A stretch of DNA of 41,506 nucleotides, from the NCBI RefSeq assembly GCF_007197645.1, contig NZ_VKGK01000045.1, forward strand, positions 1 through 41,506, in the 5' to 3' direction. A program made the position numbers and the translations under genes. Numbering within the stretch: position 1 is the first letter of the stretch; each line of letters begins with the position of its first letter. Shown here piece after piece: positions 15,680-23,853 of this stretch. Source of the DNA: Shewanella hanedai (GTDB lineage Bacteria; Pseudomonadota; Gammaproteobacteria; Enterobacterales; Shewanellaceae). The notes beneath the pieces were generated by a model. It was not told the origin of the DNA. It did not search any database and was given only the letters and a program-made list of their open reading frames with translations.

Positions 15680-17833
15680 ATGAATAGCAAAGTATTAAGT
15701 AACATGAGGTTTAGGACAAAAATATTATCAGGATATGGTTTGGTACTGGCCTTGATGTTTCTTATCGCGCTAGTCGTTTTCGCCAGTGTTAAGTCTCTGA
15801 CGACAAACTTTGGTTGGGTTAACCATACACATGAAGTAATGGACACAGCTTCAAAGATTGAAGCTGCAGCTGTTGATATGGAAACGGGGATGAGAGGGTA
15901 CTTACTTGCCGGTAAACCTGATTTTTTGACTCCCTATAATGAAGGAAAAAAATCTTTTAATAAACTAGTCGGTGAACTTAAAAGTACCGTGTCAGATAAC
16001 GCGGCTCAAGTGACGCTACTGAATGAAATATCCACCACGATAGGTGATTGGCAGACTAATGTGACAGAGCCTGTGATTGCATTGAGGGCTGCGATTGGTG
16101 ATTCAAGTTCCATGAATGATATGGCTGACTTGATTAAGCAAGCGAAAGGAAAAGAGTATTTCGATACCTTTAGGGGCCAATTAGCAACCTTTATCCAACG
16201 TGAGCGTGTTTTGATGGAGTCTCGTCAAGCAGCTGCAAGTCAAACACAGAATATTTATGAGCTTAGAGAGTTAAATGAACGGGTAGAACATACCTATAAA
16301 GTCATTGCTATGGCGCAAGCTATCGTTGCATCTGCTGTCGATATGGAAACAGGCATGAGAGGCTACTTGCTCGCTGGAGATGATAGGTTTCTTGAGCCTT
16401 TTACCAATGGTAAAGCCAGTTTCTATGCGTTAATTGACCAGTTGTCGAATACGGTTTCCGATAATCCTGCTCAAGTAACATTATTAAAGGAAAGTAAACT
16501 GACGATAGATGACTGGATAAGTAAAGTCGTTAATGGACAAGTGGAGTTAAGACATCAGATAGGTGATGGCAAGAACATGGACGATATGGCAGATTTCGTT
16601 GGTGAAGCCAAAGGGAAAGTCTATTTCGATAAATTTAGGGCGCAAATTAGCACGTTTAAAGAAAGAGAGAGTAGTTTGATGGGATCGCGAATGGATTCAC
16701 TGCAAGCGACTGAATCCTTGGTTATTAATGCAACCATTTTTGGTACTTTAATTGCCATAATTATAGGGATTGGCATAGCACTTTGGTTAACAAAGCACAT
16801 TATGAGTATTCTTGGCGGTGAACCTAGTTATATAGGCGAGGTAATCAAGCAAATTGCCGATGGTGATTTATCCCTAACCCTTGAAAGTAAAGGGGCTACT
16901 CTAGGTATTTTGGCTGATATAAAAAGGATGAAGACATCGCTGAGATCAAAGGTCAACCTGGCAGAAAGTATTGCTGAGGGAGAGTTAGATCATACCGTTC
17001 AATTAGAGTCAGATCGAGATGCTTTAGGCCTTGCACTGAGAGCAATGACTGAGAATTTAAATGAAGTGTTAGGTTCCACACAAATTGCCAGTGATGAAAT
17101 CTCCCAGGGCAGTGCTAGTGTTTCATCAAGTAGTTCAGCACTTTCAGATGGTGCGTCAAGACAATCAGTTAGCCTGGACAATATCGCCAGTTCTCTCAAT
17201 GAATTAAGCACACAAATTAACACCAATGCCCAAAATGCTAATCAAGCGAGTACTCTTGCTGGTCAGGCGCAGACTGCAGCACAAGAGGGCAGCGAGAAGA
17301 TGGAAGGGATGATTGTTGCTATGTCAGAGATGTCAGAGGCGAGCAAGAGCATTTCTGGTTTTATTAGCACGATTGATGAAATTGCCGCACAAACTAACCT
17401 TTTGGCTCTTAATGCTGCAATTGAAGCTGCTCGTGCCGGCGAGCAAGGACGTGGGTTTGCTGTGGTTGCAGATGAGGTTCGTAGCTTAGCGGCTAGAAGT
17501 ACGGCTGCTGCAGAGGAAACGTCAAAATTAATCGCTGGCTCTGTCACTAAAACAGAGAAAGGCAGTGCAATAGCGAATGAGACTGCAGAGAGTTTAAGAA
17601 GTATTTTTGAAACCGTTAGAAAAACCTCTGAACTTGTTTCTGAAATAGCAACAGCGAGTAATGAGCAAGCCATTGGCGCAGAGACCATCAACCAGGGCGT
17701 CGTTGAAATTGATGGCGTGACTCAACAGAACAATGATACAGCTCAGCAAAGTGCGACTGCAGCAGTGCAGTTGTCTCAACAGGCTGAGCAGTTACAGCTA
17801 ATGTTGTCGCGTTTTAAGCTGAATCAAGCATAA
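15680..17833 (+). CDS. Methyl-accepting chemotaxis protein with tandem CHASE3-like sensor domains
   Basis: A 717-aa chemoreceptor. TM1 is about residues 18-38 and TM2 about 350-370. The periplasmic region contains two homologous CHASE3-like domains. Each carries a near-identical signature, VDMETGMRGYLLAG, starting at residues 65 and 220, and later VSDNxAQVTLL, so the period is about 155 residues. A HAMP/linker and a full cytoplasmic signalling domain follow; the hairpin tip is EIAAQTNLLALNAAIEAARA. There is no C-terminal pentapeptide for CheR/CheB tethering. RBS AGAGGTGC precedes the ATG. The porin gene follows after 30 bp and may be co-transcribed. The ligand is unknown. Confidence 0.92.
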   Translation: MNSKVLSNMRFRTKILSGYGLVLALMFLIALVVFASVKSLTTNFGWVNHTHEVMDTASKIEAAAVDMETGMRGYLLAGKPDFLTPYNEGKKSFNKLVGELKSTVSDNAAQVTLLNEISTTIGDWQTNVTEPVIALRAAIGDSSSMNDMADLIKQAKGKEYFDTFRGQLATFIQRERVLMESRQAAASQTQNIYELRELNERVEHTYKVIAMAQAIVASAVDMETGMRGYLLAGDDRFLEPFTNGKASFYALIDQLSNTVSDNPAQVTLLKESKLTIDDWISKVVNGQVELRHQIGDGKNMDDMADFVGEAKGKVYFDKFRAQISTFKERESSLMGSRMDSLQATESLVINATIFGTLIAIIIGIGIALWLTKHIMSILGGEPSYIGEVIKQIADGDLSLTLESKGATLGILADIKRMKTSLRSKVNLAESIAEGELDHTVQLESDRDALGLALRAMTENLNEVLGSTQIASDEISQGSASVSSSSSALSDGASRQSVSLDNIASSLNELSTQINTNAQNANQASTLAGQAQTAAQEGSEKMEGMIVAMSEMSEASKSISGFISTIDEIAAQTNLLALNAAIEAARAGEQGRGFAVVADEVRSLAARSTAAAEETSKLIAGSVTKTEKGSAIANETAESLRSIFETVRKTSELVSEIATASNEQAIGAETINQGVVEIDGVTQQNNDTAQQSATAAVQLSQQAEQLQLMLSRFKLNQA

Positions 17834-17863
17834 AGATTTCACACAACAATAAATGGAATTTGA

Positions 17864-18916
17864 ATGATGATTAGACAAACGACTCTCTTAGCAACATGTA
17901 TCTACTGCTTGTACTCACCAGTACAAGCTATTGAACTCAATGTTTATGGACTAGGGCATCTATCTGTTGATAGTGTTGATGATGGGCAAGAAAACAGTAT
18001 ATATGTTGCCAGTAACTCCTCACGTTTAGGGCTTAATGGTGAGCATCAATTAACCGATGGAATGAAGATTATTTTCCAGTACGAAACAGGGATCGATTTA
18101 ACTGCCCAAGGTGGAAATGATGGCAATGGTGGTGCTGAATCATCGGGTCAAATATTTACAAAAGGACGGCCGTCATACTTAGGTGTTGAAGGTCACTTTG
18201 GTACTGTTTTAGCTGGTCACATGCCGTTTCTAGATCAATATGCTAACGACTACAATCTTTTTGCTGATCAGATTGGTGACCTTGGTAATTTATGGGAAGC
18301 GAACGGTATTCCAGGTCGAGCAGATAATGTGATTTACTATAAAACACCTGATTTTTCAGGCTTTGACGCTGCGGTAACTTATGTTCCTGAAGAAGGAGTC
18401 AATGACACCGATTACTACTTGTTGAAGGGTAATTATGGGCGGGAGAACTTACAGCTAGGTGTAATGTATACCAGTATTGGGCAAGGTGAAGTAGCTGATA
18501 ACAATCATACGGCAGCCGCAGTAACTTTGGGTTATTCTTTTGGACAATTTAGTGTCGGTGGGGGATATCAAAGTGAAATGGACATTGGCGGAGCCAGTGG
18601 TAACGACAGAGAAAGCTTCTCTGTCGGCGGCAGCATGGAGGTTGGTGAAAAAGGAAAGGTAAAAGCCCAGTTTGCTGTTAGTTCAGGTGAAGGCGATGCA
18701 AGTGATGCGACTCAAATAGCTGTAGGATACGATTATAGTTTTGATGAGCAGACAACCATTTATATTGCTTATGCCAATATGAATAACGATGAGAATGTTA
18801 ACTTTAGTGTGAATGGTAAAGGTCATGGGGATAAAGTGATTCCGATGATGGGGAATGACCCTCATGCTATTTCACTTGGTATTGTTTACTCCTTTTCATA
18901 TGGGATTGTCAATTGA
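17864..18916 (+). CDS. Outer-membrane porin (gram-negative type)
   Basis: A 350-aa beta-barrel porin. The signal peptide ends at VQA (about residue 23) and the mature N-terminus IELNVYGLGHLSVDS is the usual first strand. SSRLGLNGEHQL, PSYLGVEGHFGTVLAGHMP and the constriction-loop region DQIGDLGNLW follow. Alternating strands continue to the end. A normal porin would stop at the terminal Phe of GIVYSF. Here six further residues (SYGIVN) follow before the stop, so the C-terminal BAM-recognition Phe is not terminal. Two start ATGs are adjacent; either is possible. It sits 30 bp downstream of the chemoreceptor gene. Confidence 0.85.
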   Translation: MMIRQTTLLATCIYCLYSPVQAIELNVYGLGHLSVDSVDDGQENSIYVASNSSRLGLNGEHQLTDGMKIIFQYETGIDLTAQGGNDGNGGAESSGQIFTKGRPSYLGVEGHFGTVLAGHMPFLDQYANDYNLFADQIGDLGNLWEANGIPGRADNVIYYKTPDFSGFDAAVTYVPEEGVNDTDYYLLKGNYGRENLQLGVMYTSIGQGEVADNNHTAAAVTLGYSFGQFSVGGGYQSEMDIGGASGNDRESFSVGGSMEVGEKGKVKAQFAVSSGEGDASDATQIAVGYDYSFDEQTTIYIAYANMNNDENVNFSVNGKGHGDKVIPMMGNDPHAISLGIVYSFSYGIVN

Positions 18917-19007
18917 TCTAGGCAGAGCTATTTAGAGTGGCATGAAAGATTAAATAGTTTTTGTGCTTCATATATATGATTTTTCGTGTTGTAACCTGAG
19001 TGGGTAG

Positions 19008-19035
19008 AATGTCAGCATTGTGTGCTGGCATTTTT
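19008..19035 (+). terminator. Rho-independent terminator after the porin gene
   Basis: The stem AATGTCAGCA (19008-19017) pairs with TGCTGGCATT (19023-19032), with one G-U pair, a 5-base loop and a following T-rich run. It lies 92 bases after the porin stop. The rest of the 329-bp gap (18917-19245) contains only the nadE promoter. Confidence 0.8.
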
Positions 19036-19177
19036 ATATTTAAATGACCATAACTTTGAATGAGCGACTCTGTGGCTTAGTTTTGCAAAGTTACCAATAT
19101 CATTAATTTACAGAGAGATATGCCTATGTTTTTAATACTGAATAAGTAAAGTTAGTCGCGTTAAACGAGTATTGGGA

Positions 19178-19206
19178 TTGGTATTTATTTTAATTTAGCT
19201 CATAAT
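19178..19206 (+). promoter_or_regulatory. Candidate nadE promoter
   Basis: TTGGTA (19178-19183), a 17-base spacer and CATAAT (19201-19206) lie 40 bases before the GTG start of nadE. The spacing is ideal and the boxes match four of six and five of six consensus positions. Confidence 0.45.
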
Positions 19207-19245
19207 ATCGGCCTGTAAAATGAAACAATTTTTGGAGCTCAGCTT

Positions 19246-20076
19246 GTGAAAGGACTGATTTTACGTGAAATGAAAGTGCAACCAGCGATAGAGGCTGACT
19301 ATGAAATTGAAAGACGGATTGCATTTATAAAGCTAAAGCTTAAAGAGTCACGCACACAAACGTTAGTGCTTGGAATTAGTGGTGGTGTTGACTCATCATT
19401 GGCTGGAAAATTATGCCAACTGGCTGTCGATGAGTTAAACAATGAAACTGACTCTGCACCATATCATTTTATCGCAGTGCGTTTACCTTATGATGTGCAG
19501 AAAGATGAAGACGAAGCACAACTAGCTTGCCAGTTTATACGTCCATCAAGCCAAGTTACGGTTAATATCCATGATGGTGTCGCTGGAATTCACCGTGAAA
19601 CCATTGATGGGCTTGCATCTGCTGGCATTAATATCTCTGATAGTTCAAAAATAGATTTTGTAAAAGGCAATGTTAAAGCCAGAATGCGTATGATTGCGCA
19701 GTATGAGATTGCAGGCTTAACTGGAGGCTTAGTGGTTGGAACAGACCACAGTGCTGAGAATATTACGGGCTTTTATACTAAATGGGGTGATGGTGCTTGT
19801 GATTTAGCCCCATTATTTGGTTTAAATAAGCGTCAAGTACGTCAGTTAGCTGCCCATCTTGGTGCGCCAACGGTTTTAGTTGAAAAGGCCCCTACAGCGG
19901 ATCTGGAAGAGGATAAGCCTCAGCTTGAAGATGAAGTGGCATTAGGGCTAACTTATGATCAAATTGATGATTTTCTGGAAGGTAAACCGGTCGATACTCA
20001 TGTCGATGATAAGTTGGTTGGGATCTATAAGGCTACTCAGCATAAGCGTAAAGCGATACCAACTATTTATGACTGA
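19246..20076 (+). CDS. nadE: NH3-dependent NAD+ synthetase
   Basis: Last step of NAD synthesis: amidation of nicotinate adenine dinucleotide with ammonia and ATP, in the cytosol. The protein has 276 aa, the size of the single-domain ammonia-dependent enzyme; no glutaminase domain is attached. The ATP pyrophosphatase P-loop is SGGVDSS (about residues 46-52). NVKARMRMIAQYE, GTDHSAENITGFYTKWGDGACD and PTADLEEDKPQLEDE are classic NadE motifs. The start is GTG at 19246, with GGAG 9 bases upstream. An ATG nine codons later is possible but would cut off the conserved LREMKVQP start. It is flanked by its own promoter and terminator. Confidence 0.95.
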   Translation: MKGLILREMKVQPAIEADYEIERRIAFIKLKLKESRTQTLVLGISGGVDSSLAGKLCQLAVDELNNETDSAPYHFIAVRLPYDVQKDEDEAQLACQFIRPSSQVTVNIHDGVAGIHRETIDGLASAGINISDSSKIDFVKGNVKARMRMIAQYEIAGLTGGLVVGTDHSAENITGFYTKWGDGACDLAPLFGLNKRQVRQLAAHLGAPTVLVEKAPTADLEEDKPQLEDEVALGLTYDQIDDFLEGKPVDTHVDDKLVGIYKATQHKRKAIPTIYD

Positions 20077-20097
20077 TTGATATTGAACTTACGATAG

Positions 20098-20119
20098 AAG
20101 GCGCATTATGCGCCTTTTT
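20098..20119 (+). terminator. Rho-independent terminator after nadE
   Basis: AAGGCGCA/TGCGCCTT stem (20098-20105 with 20109-20116), a 3-base loop and a T-run, 21 bases past the nadE stop. Confidence 0.9.
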
Positions 20120-20153
20120 AATTGTTAGGGTTCAGCTAGACGTCGGTAATCAA

Positions 20154-20657
20154 TTAGACTTTTTGAGCGATTAATTGACGGGTTTCTACAATTAATTGAT
20201 TAGGGTATTGTCGGTAATCTAAGTAAGGCGTTATGAAGGTCGATTGGTTATTAAATAGTAACTTTTTCTTGTCATCGATAATCACAAAAGATGAATCCTC
20301 AATCTGCTTCGATAGTTCTTCTGACACAACCGCGCCGACAAGAAAATGCCATCGTACCCTTTGAATCTCCCCAGTAAACATTTGGTTTGATCCTATCATG
20401 ATCACTTCGTTTTGCTTGAGCAGTTGTGTATCTCGATAGTGCTTCCAATTATCATCTGGTGCACAAATTTTTGCCATAATTGTCAGAATCTTACGCCAAT
20501 GATTCCCATTTAACTCGATCAGTTTAGTCACTGCATCTTCATGGCTGAAATGCCAATGCTCAGGTAGCAGTGGCGGATTAGGAAGATAGAAACAGTATGT
20601 CGGATCCGGTGAACCTATATTCATTTTTTGTGTGCTGATAATGGTTGATGAGGGCAT
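20154..20657 (-). CDS. Conserved-looking hypothetical protein, 167 aa
   Basis: I cannot name this protein with confidence; it could be one of the uncharacterised DUF families shared by Shewanella and Vibrio. It is soluble with no signal peptide or membrane segment. The middle is rich in Trp and His (PEHWHFSHEDAVTKL, NGNHWRKIL, DNWKHYRDT). Codon use resembles that of the neighbours. The ATG at 20657 has only a weak ribosome site. It converges on nadE and lies downstream of the diguanylate cyclase gene on the same strand, with a 128-bp gap containing a decayed MITE end. Confidence 0.6.
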   Translation of the reverse strand: MPSSTIISTQKMNIGSPDPTYCFYLPNPPLLPEHWHFSHEDAVTKLIELNGNHWRKILTIMAKICAPDDNWKHYRDTQLLKQNEVIMIGSNQMFTGEIQRVRWHFLVGAVVSEELSKQIEDSSFVIIDDKKKLLFNNQSTFITPYLDYRQYPNQLIVETRQLIAQKV

Positions 20658-20706
20658 TGTTACTCAGTATTAGTGTTAATGAGGCTTTACTTGTTTAGAC
20701 ATGTAA

Positions 20707-20735
20707 TACCATTCGGTATAAAGATATGAGCGCTG
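20707..20735 (-). repeat. Decayed MITE terminus
   Basis: TACCATTCGGTATAAAGAT followed by ATGAGCGCT resembles the terminus of the MITE family (TACCAATCAGTATAAAGAT, then TTGATCGCT), with a few mismatches. No second end is nearby, so it is probably a remnant. It could also be a chance match. Confidence 0.4.
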
Positions 20736-20785
20736 TGTAGCATGTGTTTCTGACGTTGCTCTACTTCTAGATCATGAGTAAGTCG

Positions 20786-22972
20786 TTAGGATATAAAATT
20801 AGCGCTATTTGGCAGTAGAGGTTTGGTCACAATCACTTTGTCCCTACCTTGGTTTTTAGCTTGGTATAAGTTTAAATCTGCTTGTTTAAACCACTCTTCC
20901 AAATTTTTGCTATAGCTTGCTTGGGCCATAATCGCACCAATACTCACGGTCATCATGATATCTTCTCCTCCTTGAGGGGGATGGATCACGAGTTCTTTTA
21001 CCTTTGTTCTAAACTCATTTAGATGCTCTTCAACCATATCAGTATTGGTCATTGGTAAAATGATTAAAAACTCTTCGCCACCGTATCTTGCAATGACATC
21101 ACTGTCTCGTTTGAAAAAGCGTTTCATGCACTTTGCTATCATGCGTAAACATTCATCACCAGCAAGATGACCGAAAGTATCATTAATTCCTTTAAAGTTA
21201 TCAATGTCCAAAATGGCGACGATCATAGGTTCGTTACTTCTAAGGCATAGATTGTAAGTGGTACTAAATTTACTTTCTGCGCATCGGCGATTATATAGTC
21301 CGGTTAGATCATCTTTTTCAGCTAAAGATTGTAATTTGATGTTGGCTTTTTCAAGCTCAAAAGTGCGGATCGCAACTTTCTCCTCAAGTTCTAGTTGGTA
21401 GCTAACGAGCTCTTGTTTACTCTTCTTTATACTTTGATACAGGGTCAGAAACTCCTGAGGAGACTCTTCATCTATATGAAAGTCAGCGGCGTTTCTTTGG
21501 CCTTTATCTGCAAACTTATTGGCTATTATGGTCAAGGGCTCTGTTAATCTAGCGCTAATCACTCTGGTGACTATGACGGTGATCACTAAAGAAAGTAATA
21601 GAATTGCAAAAGTGGTGAGGTATTGCGTCTCTAAGAGTTGCAATAAAGGGGAGAAGGGTTTGACAACATAGAGCTCCCAACCGTTATTGAGTTGATAGTT
21701 GGTGTAAACAAATTCAGGATTAGGGTTTTTAAGATCATAGAGATTAATAAGCTGCAATGAGGTCTTATATTTTTGACCGCTTTCAACGGATTTAAATGTC
21801 GAGAGCACTGGTAACGCTAACTCTTTTGATGCATATATAATGCGCTCATTCTCATCGATGAGTATCATAGATTGATATTCATAAACCAGATTTCTCTGCT
21901 CAATATCGATAAAACCATTTAAATTTAGTGAGCCTTCGATAATCCCAATAGGCTTCTCAGACACTCCTTTTTGGTAAATAGGAGCGCTTATCGCCACAAT
22001 GGGATCTGCACCAAAGCCTCGTCCCCAAAATGCAGGCGAGACGTAGGTTATCTCTTTGTGAAAAGCTTGCTGAAAATAATGCCGATCTTTGACTGAAAAA
22101 CTTTTATTTTTGACGAGTTCAAAACCAAGTTGCTCAATGGGGGTCGCTGCGATAATTTTTGCTTGATCATCAGTAACCAGCATGGTGATAAAACCGGAAT
22201 AACTGTGGTGAAGCTTGGTCAGTTTTGCTTGCCACCCTTGTATATCCGTTTGAGAGAGGCTTAACCAGTGAGAGGCGTTATCGATAGCTCTTTTGTGAGT
22301 GTCAAGAAACGCTTCGGTTGCTTGACCTAAGTGTATGGCGGAGTCATGTAAGTTTTGTTTGAGGCTAGCTTGTTGCTTCAGAATCACCTGATGATTAAAA
22401 ATGAGGGCAGAACTGAGTAGAGAAATAGTGAGTACTAAGGTGAAGCTATAGGTTATTTGGGCATTGAAAGTACGTCTTTTTTTATCCTTAACTTTACCTT
22501 TGAGATGCCAGAATCCTGAGAATACCGTCACAGCCAGCGAACCTAACGCAGTATAAATAAAACCATTTATGCCTTGTTTTAGGGTAATAAATGAGAGATG
22601 ACTTTGTGGCAATTCAGAGAAAATGGTGGCGTATAAGTAAAACAGTGGCATTCCAAAGAGAAGCCAATATCCTATATCGGCATAGAGCGCATAAATATCC
22701 CTTCGACGAGCAAATCCAAGCCAGAGTGCTTCGAGACAAAAAAAGATAAATACATGGGGACTTGCCCAAGTGATAATGAGCCCCATTGAAGATATTGCTG
22801 CACAAAGTAAAGCAAACCAAGGGCCTAACAGAATAGCAATAATGACAAAAAACAGATTACCTAGCACTAATTGGACATTACCAAAGAGTGGAATAGGGTA
22901 AAGATTTACGATGAAACCTAAAATACCGAGTAAGACTGAAAGTTTTAGGTGTTGTTGGTTTATCTTGAGCAT
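20786..22972 (-). CDS. Membrane diguanylate cyclase with dCache sensor
   Basis: A 728-aa protein that should make cyclic di-GMP from two GTP. The N-terminus has about five to six membrane helices (residues 10-165), resembling an integral-membrane sensor module. After another helix (about 175-195) comes an extracytoplasmic dCache-like domain (about 205-450). A further helix (about 455-475), a HAMP-like and coiled-coil linker (EEKVAIRTFELEKANIKLQ) and a GGDEF domain follow. The active site is GGEEF (631-635) and the product-inhibition I-site RxxD is RDSD (622-625), both intact. There is no EAL domain. The ligand is unknown. It is monocistronic. Confidence 0.9.
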   Translation of the reverse strand: MLKINQQHLKLSVLLGILGFIVNLYPIPLFGNVQLVLGNLFFVIIAILLGPWFALLCAAISSMGLIITWASPHVFIFFCLEALWLGFARRRDIYALYADIGYWLLFGMPLFYLYATIFSELPQSHLSFITLKQGINGFIYTALGSLAVTVFSGFWHLKGKVKDKKRRTFNAQITYSFTLVLTISLLSSALIFNHQVILKQQASLKQNLHDSAIHLGQATEAFLDTHKRAIDNASHWLSLSQTDIQGWQAKLTKLHHSYSGFITMLVTDDQAKIIAATPIEQLGFELVKNKSFSVKDRHYFQQAFHKEITYVSPAFWGRGFGADPIVAISAPIYQKGVSEKPIGIIEGSLNLNGFIDIEQRNLVYEYQSMILIDENERIIYASKELALPVLSTFKSVESGQKYKTSLQLINLYDLKNPNPEFVYTNYQLNNGWELYVVKPFSPLLQLLETQYLTTFAILLLSLVITVIVTRVISARLTEPLTIIANKFADKGQRNAADFHIDEESPQEFLTLYQSIKKSKQELVSYQLELEEKVAIRTFELEKANIKLQSLAEKDDLTGLYNRRCAESKFSTTYNLCLRSNEPMIVAILDIDNFKGINDTFGHLAGDECLRMIAKCMKRFFKRDSDVIARYGGEEFLIILPMTNTDMVEEHLNEFRTKVKELVIHPPQGGEDIMMTVSIGAIMAQASYSKNLEEWFKQADLNLYQAKNQGRDKVIVTKPLLPNSANFIS

Positions 22973-23118
22973 TTAAGCCTTATCATTGTCACTTATTATG
23001 CTAAATATTGAAACTCATCGTTAGGAGTAGAAACCTAACGCAAGTGTAACAAACCCTTATATAAAATAGAATGCCTGTATTTTGTTAACATACGGTTCGA
23101 ATGAAACACACAAATTTT

Positions 23119-23141
23119 CTTTATGAATGCTTTTCATAAAG
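23119..23141. promoter_or_regulatory. Perfect 9-bp inverted repeat upstream of the diguanylate cyclase gene
   Basis: CTTTATGAA (23119-23127) pairs exactly with TTCATAAAG (23133-23141) across a 5-base loop. It lies about 150 bp upstream of the gene that starts at 22972 on the minus strand, a place suited to an operator. No T-run follows on either strand. The rest of the gap from 22973 to the MITE at 23270 shows nothing else. Confidence 0.35.
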
Positions 23142-23269
23142 GGGACTGAGTTGGCCGCTTTCTATTACTCATATCATTGATGATAGAGCCTTAAAAACAG
23201 TTTAGTTCACGACAGCTTACGATGTATTGGTTAATGAGGATATGTTTGATCAGGAGATATAATGATTGA

Positions 23270-23533
23270 TACCAATCAGTATAAGAAGTTGATCTACTCA
23301 GAGTGTTTTTTGGCAAACTAATTCAAGGCGAATGGATGACATAATGGTTATTCCCTTGTGAGTTCATTCAACGCAGAAATAGGCAGCCAAAAACACTCCT
23401 TACAGGCGAGTTTTAGCGGTTCTGATGCTGTGTTAACGAGCTTAATCGTAGAATAACTATGCTCTTCACTCGTTGCCTTGCCTCAGTACCGCTAAACTCT
23501 CGCTGAGCGATCAAATCTTTATACTGATTGGTA
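23270..23533 (+). mobile_element. MITE-like repeat, copy C (short form, complete)
   Basis: A 264-bp copy with the same perfect 15-bp terminal repeats (23270-23284 and 23519-23533) as copy B, and nearly identical inside. It has the short-form marker bases GAAATAGGC and lacks the 49-bp hairpin block. It sits just beyond the terminator of tRNA-Pro. It is not flanked by a TA duplication, unlike copy D. Confidence 0.93.
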
Positions 23534-23586
23534 TGAGTTGCAGAGGGTTGATTTTGGGGCAGTTTTATTCTGAAATGGCAGATAGC

Positions 23587-23620
23587 AAAAAGCCGCTAAT
23601 CTTGCGATTAGCGGCTTTTC
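23587..23620. terminator. Terminator downstream of tRNA-Pro
   Basis: Perfect 11-bp stem (AGCCGCTAATC at 23591-23601 with 23606-23616), loop TTGC, and A/T runs on both sides. It begins 7-11 bases past the mature 3' end of the tRNA on the minus strand. Confidence 0.9.
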
Positions 23621-23626
23621 TATATT

Positions 23627-23703
23627 TGGTCGGGATAGCAGGATTTGAACCTGCGATCTCTTGTCCCCCAGACAAGCGCCTTACCGGACTAGGCCATATC
23701 CCG
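23627..23703 (-). tRNA. tRNA-Pro, anticodon GGG
   Basis: Read on the minus strand this is a 77-nt tRNA. The acceptor stem CGGGATA pairs with TATCCCG, the D-arm is GGCCTAGTCCGGTAAGGC, and the T-arm contains GGTTCAAATCC. The anticodon stem-loop CTTGT-CTGGGGG-ACAAG gives anticodon GGG. The 3' CCA is encoded. It lies 150 bp downstream of yejM on the same strand. The 150 bp hold a possible own promoter (TTGCAC, 17 bases, TAAAGT on the minus strand, ending about 40 bases upstream). Confidence 0.96.
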
Positions 23704-23853
23704 ATGTTTGTCATACAAGGACTAGCCTTGTTTAACGAGGCCGAACTTTATCAATTTGCCGTTGTTAGTGCAAGTAGTTAGTCACCAAGTCTTTTCAATT
23801 GCTTAATTTGTATGCTTTTTATAGCAAATTAAACAATTGTTCTAGTATTGGCA

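Noticed and set aside
19220..19249. Nine-codon leader ORF overlapping the nadE GTG start
   Set aside because: The frame MKQFLELSL ends in TGA overlapping the GTG, which looks like coupling, but it has no ribosome site and could easily arise by chance.
23627..23703. tRNA-Pro as an integration (att) site
   Set aside because: I find no duplicated tRNA 3' end and no integrase or phage gene nearby. The adjacent MITE lies beyond the terminator.
23473..23781. 102-codon open frame on the plus strand
   Set aside because: It runs through the MITE, the terminator and the antisense of tRNA-Pro, and has no ribosome site.
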